Shown in pieces: positions 42,026 through 49,152 of a stretch of 64,000 nucleotides of DNA. The DNA lies in assembly GCA_029624765.1 (NCBI GenBank), contig JARSSO010000013.1, forward strand, positions 62,001 to 126,000, in the 5' to 3' direction. Source of the DNA: Candidatus Contendibacter sp. Lineage in GTDB: Bacteria > Pseudomonadota > Gammaproteobacteria > Competibacterales > Competibacteraceae. Below the pieces are notes generated by a model that saw only the letters and a list, made by a program, of their open reading frames with translations, was not told where the DNA came from and searched no databases. Within the stretch, counting starts at the first letter, position 1. Each line of letters starts with the position of its first letter. Made by a program: the position numbers and the translations under genes.

Positions 42026-42647
42026 CCTCCAGGATCAGATCGAAGTTAGCCGCCAGTTCGACGCCATCCCGCTGGACGGGGATAAAGTCGGCCAGCACTA
42101 GCGGTCGCCGTTCTGGGGGAATCCGGTCGAACAGAAAGTCGCCAGCGTTCCGGGGTTCGTCCCGGACGTAAAGCTGGGTGATGAAGGGCCGCTCGCCTTG
42201 GGGAAACACCGCGATGTGAATGTGGGGGGTGCGGCCCGGATAGGGCACCGGCCGAATGGTGCGAAAAGAGTAGCGGCCTGCGGCGTCGGTGACCGTATGG
42301 CCGAACCCCTGAAAGTTCGGGTCGCGCGCGCCGCCGCGATCCAGGGGATGGTGGTAGCGCCCGGTGGCGTCGCATTGCCAGATTTCGATGCGCGTGGCCG
42401 AGATCGGTCGGCCGTCGCGGTCAAGCAACCGCCCGCTCAGGTCGGTGATGCGCCCTTGGGCAACGCCGAGCCCGCCGCGCACCCGGGTGAGGTCCTGGTC
42501 GTCTTCGAGCGGCGGTTCGGTGGGATAGAACGGGCCGGCGCTCTGGGCTGGTGTCGGTTCCAGCCGCGTGGCCGCTCGCGCGCCGCTCGCCAGTAGCCAG
42601 GCTGCCGCGGCCAGCAGCACACGGCGGCGGTTCGGATCGGGATTCAT
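42009..42647 (-). CDS. Intradiol ring-cleavage dioxygenase (protocatechuate 3,4-dioxygenase-like)
   Basis: The 212-residue protein has a Tat-like or Sec signal (RRRVLLAAAAWLLASGARA) and then the intradiol dioxygenase core: SAGPFYPTEPP, WQCDATGRYHHP with an iron-ligand Tyr, and YPGRTPHIHIAVFP with iron-ligand His residues. Secreted members of this family exist, and their substrate is often unknown rather than protocatechuate. The ATG at 42645-42647 overlaps the stop of the truncated SDR upstream (ATGA). Confidence 0.85.
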   Translation of the reverse strand: MNPDPNRRRVLLAAAAWLLASGARAATRLEPTPAQSAGPFYPTEPPLEDDQDLTRVRGGLGVAQGRITDLSGRLLDRDGRPISATRIEIWQCDATGRYHHPLDRGGARDPNFQGFGHTVTDAAGRYSFRTIRPVPYPGRTPHIHIAVFPQGERPFITQLYVRDEPRNAGDFLFDRIPPERRPLVLADFIPVQRDGVELAANFDLILEVTPRG

Positions 42648-43030
42648 GGTGGCGCCATCCCCGCCATGGCGGCGGCCGATGACACGAGCACGACCGAGCC
42701 GCCGTTCTTGATGTATTTGCCGGCGGCGCGCACGGTGGCAAAGGCGGTCGTCAGCGAAGCGTCGATCATTGCCTGGTATTGTGCTTTGCTGGTGAGATGC
42801 GCGGCCCTGATCAGCAGCGAGCAGCCGCAATTGACGACGCCCGCGATCGCGCCCGCCTGCTGGAAAACCCGTTCGACGGCCTCGAAATCCGTGGCGTCCA
42901 ATACGGCGTCCGGCGTTATTTTGCTTTGGTCGCGGGCGGTGGTGAAGACCTCATGCCCCGCTGCCTCAAGCAGCGAAACCGTGGCCTGGCTAATGCCGCT
43001 GGCGGCGGCGATCACTAAAAAACGGGCCAT
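42644..43030 (-). pseudogene. Truncated short-chain dehydrogenase/reductase
   Basis: The 128-codon frame begins MARFLVIAAASGISQATVS, a Rossmann start in which the usual TGxxxGIG glycine loop is altered. It includes VVNCGCSLLIRAAHL (NAG-like position) and ends shortly after VVLVSSAAAMAG. Family members continue another ~120 residues with the Tyr-Lys catalytic pair, which are missing. The stop coincides with the dioxygenase start. It is most likely a 3'-deleted SDR gene and without activity. Confidence 0.75.
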
Positions 43031-43369
43031 GAATTTTCTCCTGGAGTGATCGGGGGACGAACACTGCCACTGGTTCGGACGAGGCGGGATTTTGTTCGGT
43101 GATTGGGTGGCCATCGGCGACGGCAACGGTCTTGCGTCGGGTGTTCCCAAGTGCGGCGCGCGCCGTGAGCGCTTAGGCGCATGGATCGGGGGTAAATTCC
43201 ACTCGGGGGATCGGTTTTCAGTGTCCCATGCTTCCCCGTCGAAGGGAAGGCAAGGGTGGAGGGAGGCAGAACTGGAGAAGTTGCAGTTTGCGCTCGAACA
43301 GCGGGCGCAGGGCTGACGGCCGAATCCGCTCGGGCGGAGGGACAACCGGCCCGGCGCGGCCCTGGCCGT
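43031..43369. other. Non-coding gap upstream of the truncated SDR
   Basis: About 340 bp between the SDR remnant and the ADP-ribosylglycohydrolase gene stop. Short frames exist on both strands but none has motifs or a good ribosome site. The only candidate signal is the promoter region for the SDR-dioxygenase unit near 43031-43090. Confidence 0.5.
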
Positions 43370-44455
43370 TCAAGCGAACCGGGCGATGAAGGTCTCAATT
43401 TCCTCCTCCAGCTCGGCGCGCGCCCGCAGGCCGTGAATCCAGCGCTCGGGAATCGCCCTGTCGCCCAGCGCCGCGCCCAGAATCGTCCCCAGCACCGCGC
43501 CGCGATGGCAGTTGTCGCCGCCAGCATTCGCGTTGACGATTAGCGCCGCCTCGAAATCGTCCGGATAGCGCGCCGCCAGATACAGGACCGCCGGGAAGGA
43601 TTGATCAATGTAGCAGGCGGGGCTGAGGCGGCCGCCGATCACGTCGAGATCGGATCCATGCTCGCGCTCGACCTGCGCGAGCACCGCCGCCGCCGGAAAT
43701 CCCAGCCGTTCGGCGAGGGCGCGGGCCAGCGGTCCGACCTGGGGCTCGGAATCCTGGATCAACCGTACCAGCAACTCGCCCAGCGCCCGCGCGTAGCGTT
43801 CCAGCTTTTGAGAGCGGTGGGTCAGGCGCAACTGGGTTAGCAGCGCGGCATCCACCGTCGCCCGGTCGCCCGACCGCAAGGCGGTGAGGATCACTGGCGG
43901 CAGCGACACCAGCCCGCCGATGGAAGCGGTGTCGTGACCTTCCGCCCCAGCGCAACGCTCCGGCGGCAGGCCACGGGCGTAATTGGCGAAGAAATCGCGG
44001 TGGTAGGATTCGGCATAGGTGTCGTTGTGGCTGTCTGACGCAGTCATGAAGGCCACGTAATCGCGCAGGAAATCGGCCGGATCGTAGCGCCCGGCCGCGT
44101 TCATGGCCCGGATCAGCACCCGGACGCACAACAGGTTCAGTGTGTTGTCGCCGGCCCGCATTCCCCGGTGGTAGTGGGTGTTGGGCCAACCCCAATACGG
44201 CTTTTTGCCCTTGAGGATCACCCCGCCGACCACTTCGCCTTCCTGCGAGCCGCGCCCGGCTCGGGCCGTGCTGGCCAAGGCCATGATGGAATTCGGATGA
44301 AAATCCTTCGGCGCCTGGTAGTCACGGATTGTGCCGAAATCCCGGCGCAGGGCGGCCAGGTCATAGTACCAGTGAGCCGGCATCGCTAGCGCGTCGCCGA
44401 CGAACATTCCCCACAGGGCGCCCCGGAGCCGGTCCGCGGGAGTCAAGGTTGGCAT
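43370..44455 (-). CDS. ADP-ribosylglycohydrolase (DraG-like)
   Basis: The 361-residue protein has the DraG/ARH fold. The N-terminal GALWGMFVGDALAMPAHW includes the first metal and substrate loop, TASDSHNDTY lies mid-protein, and NANAGGDNCHRGAVLGTILGAALG carries the C-terminal metal-binding acidic residues. Such enzymes remove ADP-ribose from proteins, as DraG does on dinitrogenase reductase, or act on small ADP-ribosylated molecules. No ADP-ribosyltransferase or nif genes are nearby, so the substrate is open. Confidence 0.85.
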   Translation of the reverse strand: MPTLTPADRLRGALWGMFVGDALAMPAHWYYDLAALRRDFGTIRDYQAPKDFHPNSIMALASTARAGRGSQEGEVVGGVILKGKKPYWGWPNTHYHRGMRAGDNTLNLLCVRVLIRAMNAAGRYDPADFLRDYVAFMTASDSHNDTYAESYHRDFFANYARGLPPERCAGAEGHDTASIGGLVSLPPVILTALRSGDRATVDAALLTQLRLTHRSQKLERYARALGELLVRLIQDSEPQVGPLARALAERLGFPAAAVLAQVEREHGSDLDVIGGRLSPACYIDQSFPAVLYLAARYPDDFEAALIVNANAGGDNCHRGAVLGTILGAALGDRAIPERWIHGLRARAELEEEIETFIARFA

Positions 44456-44491
44456 GGCGTTGTCTCCTCCATTCGCAAGGGCATCGGGATA

Positions 44492-44569
44492 TCAAAACGA
44501 ATAGAACTGGCCTTGCCGGGCGCCAGCCTGGAAGGGTTTCAGCGTGTGGTGCGGCGGGTGGTACGCCAT
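44492..44569 (-). pseudogene. Truncated 5' end of an aconitase (acnA-like) gene, copy A
   Basis: Downstream of a strong ribosome site (ggaggaagc) an ATG at 44567-44569 opens a 25-codon frame with HTLKPFQAGARQGQFYSF before a TGA. This resembles the N-terminus of AcnA-type aconitases (a TLK-F...G..G.FYSL pattern). Only the leader and first codons exist. A longer version of the same start lies at 47428-47673. No aconitase body is present in the window. Confidence 0.7.
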
Positions 44570-44676
44570 CGCGAGGCTTCCTCCATCGGATATCTTTGTC
44601 GAGGTCCCATGACAATGTTCTGGCCGCTTCATCCGGTTTGTCCCGCAGGTTTCTTGCCGGAGCTTTGTGAACCTTC
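44497..44676. repeat. Direct repeat copy A (aconitase leader and start)
   Basis: This 180-bp segment matches 47603-47776 in the same orientation with high identity, including gaactggccttgccgg and the stretch tttgtcccgcaggtttcttg. It covers the first codons of the acn-like frame, its ribosome site and about 100 bp upstream of it. The repeats bracket a 2.9-kb block with the beta-propeller, PfpI and LysR genes. Confidence 0.9.
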
Positions 44677-44735
44677 GAAACGACCCCAGCGATGGGGTGT
44701 TCCCTCGCCCACAGGTCCGGAGAAGGGGAACGGAT

Positions 44736-45605
44736 TTAAGGCAAGGCGCCGAGATGCAGAAAGATCAGCCGATGGTCGCTCATCACCGGCATGGCCAAGG
44801 TATTCCCGGTCGGGTCGTAGCCCAGGTCGGCCAGTTGGTAAAAGCCCGCGAGCACTTCTCGTGCCTCGCCCGTCTTCGAGATCCGGAGCAGGCGCCCGGC
44901 GGGCCAGTCGGTCGCGAAGTAGTCGTCGCCCACTTTGGCGATCCCATCAAAACTGGCGATGGGCTTGCCGTCGCCCAGCGGCGTCAGCGCCTTCGATTTG
45001 AGATGCGCCCTGAGAACCGTGCCCGGATGCTTCACGGCGAAGATCTTGGGATCGGTCATGGGTCCCCAGGTGGCGATGACGAGGTGGTCGCCATCCACGA
45101 TCAGGCCGTTGGGATTTTGGAGCTGCTCGCCCTCCAGCCAGACCTCGGGCTTGCGGTCCTGGTCCAGGCGGTAGATGCGGTTGGCTTCGAAGTCCGAGAC
45201 GAACAGATCGCCGTTCGGCGCGGCCGCGATGTCGTTGAGAAAGATCGAACCGGGAATTTGGATCGTGCGCAGCCGCTTGGCTTGTGGTACATCGATCTCG
45301 TGCACACCCGCGCGATCCGCTACGTAAACCCGGTTGCCGACCGAGGCGATGCCGGTGGGGGCGTCCAGGCCATCGATCCAGCGCGGGTCGAGCAGGCGAC
45401 CCTGGGCGTCGTAGCGCGCCAGCCAGCCGATCCCGTCGCGGGCGAGCGAGAGGCCGCCGCCGAGACTGGATACCAGCCAGGTCTGGCTCTCGGCGTGCCA
45501 ATAGGCGGCTTCCGGGGCATCGAGCGGCTGGTTCGCGGCGCCGGCGGCCAGCGTCGAAACCGATACCGTCAGGCCGATACAGACAGCGAGGAATCTGGAT
45601 TTCAT
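44736..45605 (-). CDS. Secreted SMP-30/NHL-type beta-propeller protein
   Basis: The 289-residue protein starts with a signal peptide (MKSRFLAVCIGLTVSVSTLA, cleavage near AAGAANQ). The mature part has repeated beta-propeller blades: GLDAPTGIASVGNRVYVAD, FLNDIAAAPNGDLFVSD, NPNGLIVDGDHLVIATW, FDGIAKVGDDYFATDW and LGYDPTGNTLAMPVMSD. This pattern fits the SMP-30/gluconolactonase-like or NHL group. An enzymatic role would need metal ligands that I cannot place with certainty. Its start overlaps the stop of the PfpI gene by four bases, so the two form an operon. Confidence 0.82.
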   Translation of the reverse strand: MKSRFLAVCIGLTVSVSTLAAGAANQPLDAPEAAYWHAESQTWLVSSLGGGLSLARDGIGWLARYDAQGRLLDPRWIDGLDAPTGIASVGNRVYVADRAGVHEIDVPQAKRLRTIQIPGSIFLNDIAAAPNGDLFVSDFEANRIYRLDQDRKPEVWLEGEQLQNPNGLIVDGDHLVIATWGPMTDPKIFAVKHPGTVLRAHLKSKALTPLGDGKPIASFDGIAKVGDDYFATDWPAGRLLRISKTGEAREVLAGFYQLADLGYDPTGNTLAMPVMSDHRLIFLHLGALP

Positions 45606-46345
45606 TGCACGCGCTCCTTCAGGACGACGACCATTCGTTCCGCGACCGCGTCGGCGGAGGCGGGATTTTGCCCGGTGATCAGGCCCCGGTCTTCCACCAT
45701 GAAGTTCTGGAACACCCCGCCGGACTCGAACCGGCCGCCGGCCTGGCGCAGACTGTCTTCCAACAAGAAAGGGACGACGTCGGTCATCCCCGCCGCACGC
45801 TCCTCGGCGTTGGTAAAGCCGTTCACGCGGCGGCCGGTCAGCACAAGCGTTCCGTCGGGCAGCCTGGCGCCGATCAGCCCGGCCGGGCCGTGGCAGACCG
45901 CGCCCACCAGCCGGTTGGTGGCGAGGGCTTCCCCGACCAGGCGCCCCAGCACCGCGTGGTTTGGAAAGTCCCACATCGTGCCATGGCCGCCGGCGAGAAA
46001 GAGCGCGGCATAGTCCTTCAGGTTGACCTGGCTCAGCGGCAGGGTGTTTTGCATCTTCCGCCAGGCGGAAGGCAGCCGTTGTACCTGCGACTCCGAACCG
46101 GAACGGGGATCGACCGGAGCCTTGCCTCCCTGGGGCGAGGCCACTTGCACCTCAAAGCCGGCCCGGGTGAACACCTGATAGGGATCGGTGTACTCCGAAG
46201 CCCACACCCCGGTGGGCCGGCTACCGCCGGGAACCTGAGCGGTGTTGGTTAGTACGATCAGAACGCGCTTGGGCAGGGGTTCGGCGCCGGCGGCGGGGCC
46301 AAACCCGAGCGTCATCGTCAACAGCAGCAAGGATAACAGGCGCAT
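45602..46345 (-). CDS. DJ-1/PfpI-family protein with signal peptide
   Basis: The 247-residue protein begins with a signal sequence (MRLLSLLLLTMTLGFGPAAG) and continues KRVLIVLTNTAQVPGG. The DJ-1/PfpI nucleophile elbow is GAVCHGPAGLIG with the reactive Cys, preceded by AALFLAGGHGTMWDFP that carries the acidic partner region. The family includes Hsp31-like glyoxalases, chaperones and proteases. The export signal is unusual among them. It is the first gene of the two-gene unit with the beta-propeller and is divergent from a LysR regulator. Confidence 0.87.
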   Translation of the reverse strand: MRLLSLLLLTMTLGFGPAAGAEPLPKRVLIVLTNTAQVPGGSRPTGVWASEYTDPYQVFTRAGFEVQVASPQGGKAPVDPRSGSESQVQRLPSAWRKMQNTLPLSQVNLKDYAALFLAGGHGTMWDFPNHAVLGRLVGEALATNRLVGAVCHGPAGLIGARLPDGTLVLTGRRVNGFTNAEERAAGMTDVVPFLLEDSLRQAGGRFESGGVFQNFMVEDRGLITGQNPASADAVAERMVVVLKERVQ

Positions 46346-46487
46346 GGCGGATCTCCTCTCGACTGGTCGGTGACAGAATGCCGATGACCGCGCCGGGCCG
46401 CCGACGGTCATGCGCTTTGACTGTATCCTTGGTGAAAGAGTCGATAAAGTAAGCAAAAGTCATTTCATTATTGATCTGGTATCACGA

Positions 46488-47423
46488 ATGAACCGGCATT
46501 TTGAACCCGTGCGCTTGGGCAGCATCGAGTTGTTCTGCAAGGCGGCAGATCTGGGTGGCTTCACGGCTGCCGCCGAAGTGCTGGGGGTGACGCCCGGGGC
46601 GGTGAGCCGCTCGGTGGGTCGCCTGGAAGCCCGGCTGGGTATGCGGCTGTTCGCCCGCACCACGCGCCAGGTTCGGTTGACGGAAGACGGCCGGGTTTAC
46701 TTCGAGCAGTGCCGCCAGGCGCTGGCCCAGATTGAAGAAGCCGAACGGGCGCTGGCCGGCCACCAAACGACGCCGAGCGGCGTGTTGCGCCTGAGCGTGC
46801 CGACCACCTACGGACATTACCGGGTGTTGCCGCTGTTGCCCGAATTCACGGCGCGCCACCCGCAGGTCAAGGTCGAGGTGCACATCGCCAACCGCAACGT
46901 CGATCTGATCGAGGAAGGCTACGATCTGGCGATCCGGCGGGGACCGCCGCCGGATTCCCGGCTAGTGGCGCGCACTTTGGAGGAGGCGACGCTGGGTCTG
47001 TTCGCGGCGCCGGCCTACCTGCGCCAGCGCGGCATGCCCGGCGAGCTGGCCGATCTGAAGCACCACGACTGCATTCCGTTCGTGCTGCCCAGCACCGGGC
47101 GGACGGTGCCCTGGCTGTTTCGTAACCAGGGCGCGGAAGTGGAATTGATGGTGGACGGGCAGGCGCGCTTCCACGAGGACGTGCTCGGCTGCGTGAACCA
47201 TGCCCGGGCCGGCGGCGGCATCTGCCAGATGTACCACTTCATCGCCCGGGCCGCCGTGGCGCAGGGCGAACTGGTCGAAGTGCTCCGGGCATTCGGCGGG
47301 CGCTCGCAACCCTTTGCGATGCTCTACCCGCAGAATCGCCACCTGTCAGCGAAGGTTCGCGCGTTCGTGGATTTCCTGATCGAGACCCTTCGGCGGGATA
47401 TTCTTCGCCAAGCTGCATCCTGA
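46488..47423 (+). CDS. LysR-family transcriptional regulator
   Basis: The 311-residue protein has a LysR helix-turn-helix: LGSIELFCKAADLGGFTAAAE and LGVTPGAVSRSVGRLEARLG. The effector domain follows, with LRLSVPTTYGHYRVLPLLPEF and EEGYDLAIRRGPPPDSRLV, the CrgA-like branch. The divergent arrangement with the PfpI gene (142 bp between starts) makes it that operon's probable regulator. The ATG at 46488 is used; an earlier in-frame ATG lacks family support. Confidence 0.92.
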   Translation: MNRHFEPVRLGSIELFCKAADLGGFTAAAEVLGVTPGAVSRSVGRLEARLGMRLFARTTRQVRLTEDGRVYFEQCRQALAQIEEAERALAGHQTTPSGVLRLSVPTTYGHYRVLPLLPEFTARHPQVKVEVHIANRNVDLIEEGYDLAIRRGPPPDSRLVARTLEEATLGLFAAPAYLRQRGMPGELADLKHHDCIPFVLPSTGRTVPWLFRNQGAEVELMVDGQARFHEDVLGCVNHARAGGGICQMYHFIARAAVAQGELVEVLRAFGGRSQPFAMLYPQNRHLSAKVRAFVDFLIETLRRDILRQAAS

Positions 47424-47427
47424 GCCA

Positions 47428-47673
47428 TCACGGAAGGGTACAGGAGCCTTCGAGTACCCGCGAATCGATATTTCCCGATCGGCTGAGCCGTGGCCTCCTC
47501 TCGATAAATCTTCGGCGTGCGCCCAGGGAAACAATCTCCAGCACGATACGAATCGACACCAGCAGCCGGTTGACGTTGGGATCGGTTTTCGCCGACCCCG
47601 GCAACGAATGGAACTGGCCTTGCCGGACGCCAGTTTCGAAGGGCTTCATCGTGCGGTGCGGGTCGTGCGTCAT
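47428..47673 (-). pseudogene. Truncated 5' end of an aconitase (acnA-like) gene, copy B
   Basis: The 81-codon frame starts at 47671-47673 behind a ggaggaagc ribosome site. Its first 45 codons include KPFETGVRQGQFHSLPG and PNVNRLLVSIRIVLE, which matches the conserved aconitase segment (usually ...RLPVSIRIVLE). After about residue 48 the similarity ends and the frame runs into unrelated sequence. The gene body is absent, so this is a 5' fragment. It shares its leader with copy A at 44492-44569. Confidence 0.78.
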
Positions 47674-47776
47674 CGCGGCGCTTCCTCCATCGGGTGTCTT
47701 TACCGAGTCCTATGAGTTCTGGCCGCTTCATCCGGATTTGTCCCGCAGGTTTCTTGTTCAAGCTTTCTGAACCTCG
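47603..47776. repeat. Direct repeat copy B (aconitase leader and start)
   Basis: This 174-bp segment matches 44497-44676. The copy is a few bases shorter around the region cgagtcctatgagttctgg, where copy A has an extra stretch. It lies within the 418-bp gap between the LysR gene and the efflux operon. Confidence 0.9.
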
Positions 47777-47841
47777 CGGCGTTGCGTTTGTCGCTAAGGC
47801 GTAGTCGTCCTTGATGGTCCGTGCTCCCCGGAAAGACTCTC

Positions 47842-49152
47842 ATGACCGCACCCGCGCCCGAATCTGCCGCCGCCCGCCCCGCCCGCTCCCCTCGCGCTTT
47901 GCTGGGGCTGGGCGTGGTGGCTGCCGTGGCCGCCCTGCTGACTTGGCCGCTGTGGCGGCCGGCGGTGTTGTCGGCTCCGCCACCGCCGGCGGCGCCAGCG
48001 CCGCCGCCCCGGCCGGTCGAGACCGTGCCGCTGGCCGAGGGAACCGGCATCCGCTCGGTGTTGTTGATCGGCCAGGTCGAATCCAGCCAGCAGGCGACCA
48101 TCCGCGCCCAGACCAGCGGGATCGTGCAGGATATCCGGGCGCAGCCCGGCGACCGCATCACCCCCGGCACGCTGCTGGCCGTGCTGGACGATACCGATCA
48201 GAAGCTGGCGCTGGCCCGCGCCCAGGCGCAACTGGCGGAGGCGCGCAGTCAACTGGCGCGGCTGGAGGCCGGCACCCGGCGCGAAATCATCGCCCGCCGC
48301 CAGGCCGAACTGCGCTCCGCCCAGGCCCGCGAGAAGGAAGCCAGCGACAACCTCAAGCGCGCCAGCGAGTCGGTCCGAAAAGGGGCGATCACCGAGCGCG
48401 CGCTGGTGGAAGCCAAAGCCGCCGTGGACGACGCGGCGGGGACCCGCGCCTCCGCCGAAGCGGCGCTGGCCGAAGCCGAGGCCGGGCCGCTGCCGGAGGA
48501 AATCGCCGCCCAGCGCGCCAACGTCGCCGCCGCCCAGGCCGCCGTCCATCAGGCCCAACTGGCGGTGGAGCGCACCCGCATCAAAGCCCAGTCCAGCGCC
48601 GTGGTGCAGACCCGGCTGGTCAGTCAGGGCGATTACGTGCAGGTCAACGCGCCGATTGCGACCCTGATCGCCAGCGACCGCCTGAACGTGTTTCTGGCGC
48701 TGCCCGAGGACTTGAGCGGGCGAATTCTGCCCGGTATGCCGGTCGAACTGAGCGCCCGCGCCCTGCCGAACTGGCGGCAATCGCTGCCGATTACCGGGGT
48801 GATTCCGGCAGCGGACGCCGCCTCGCGGCGGCAACTGATCCGCATCGCACTCGACCCCGCCCCGCCGGGCCTGCTGGCCGGGATGGCGGTGGCCGGCAAG
48901 CTGGATATCCCCCTGAACACGCGAGCCTTCGTCATCTCCCGCGACGCCCTGACCTTGCGCCGCGACCAGTGGTTCGTGTTCGCCGTGGCCGACGGCAAGG
49001 CCCGGCAAGTCCCGGTGGATCTGGTGGCCGACATGGGTGAAACCGTGGCGATTTACAACCACGCCTTGCGGCCGGGCCAGAACATCGTGGTGCGCGGCGG
49101 CGATGGCTTGCGCGACGGGGCGATGGTGAAAATCGTGGGGAACGCGCCATGA
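47842..49152 (+). CDS. RND efflux membrane-fusion (periplasmic adaptor) protein
   Basis: The 436-residue protein has an N-terminal membrane anchor (LLGLGVVAAVAALLTWPLW) and a Pro-rich linker. The lipoyl half motifs are QATIRAQTSGIVQDIRAQPGD and VERTRIKAQSSAVVQTRLVSQGD. A long alpha-helical hairpin lies between them (about residues 105-235). It connects an inner-membrane RND pump to an outer-membrane channel. The next gene is the pump, overlapping by four bases. No TolC-type gene is present. The ATG at 47842 is preferred over 47821. Confidence 0.92.
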   Translation: MTAPAPESAAARPARSPRALLGLGVVAAVAALLTWPLWRPAVLSAPPPPAAPAPPPRPVETVPLAEGTGIRSVLLIGQVESSQQATIRAQTSGIVQDIRAQPGDRITPGTLLAVLDDTDQKLALARAQAQLAEARSQLARLEAGTRREIIARRQAELRSAQAREKEASDNLKRASESVRKGAITERALVEAKAAVDDAAGTRASAEAALAEAEAGPLPEEIAAQRANVAAAQAAVHQAQLAVERTRIKAQSSAVVQTRLVSQGDYVQVNAPIATLIASDRLNVFLALPEDLSGRILPGMPVELSARALPNWRQSLPITGVIPAADAASRRQLIRIALDPAPPGLLAGMAVAGKLDIPLNTRAFVISRDALTLRRDQWFVFAVADGKARQVPVDLVADMGETVAIYNHALRPGQNIVVRGGDGLRDGAMVKIVGNAP

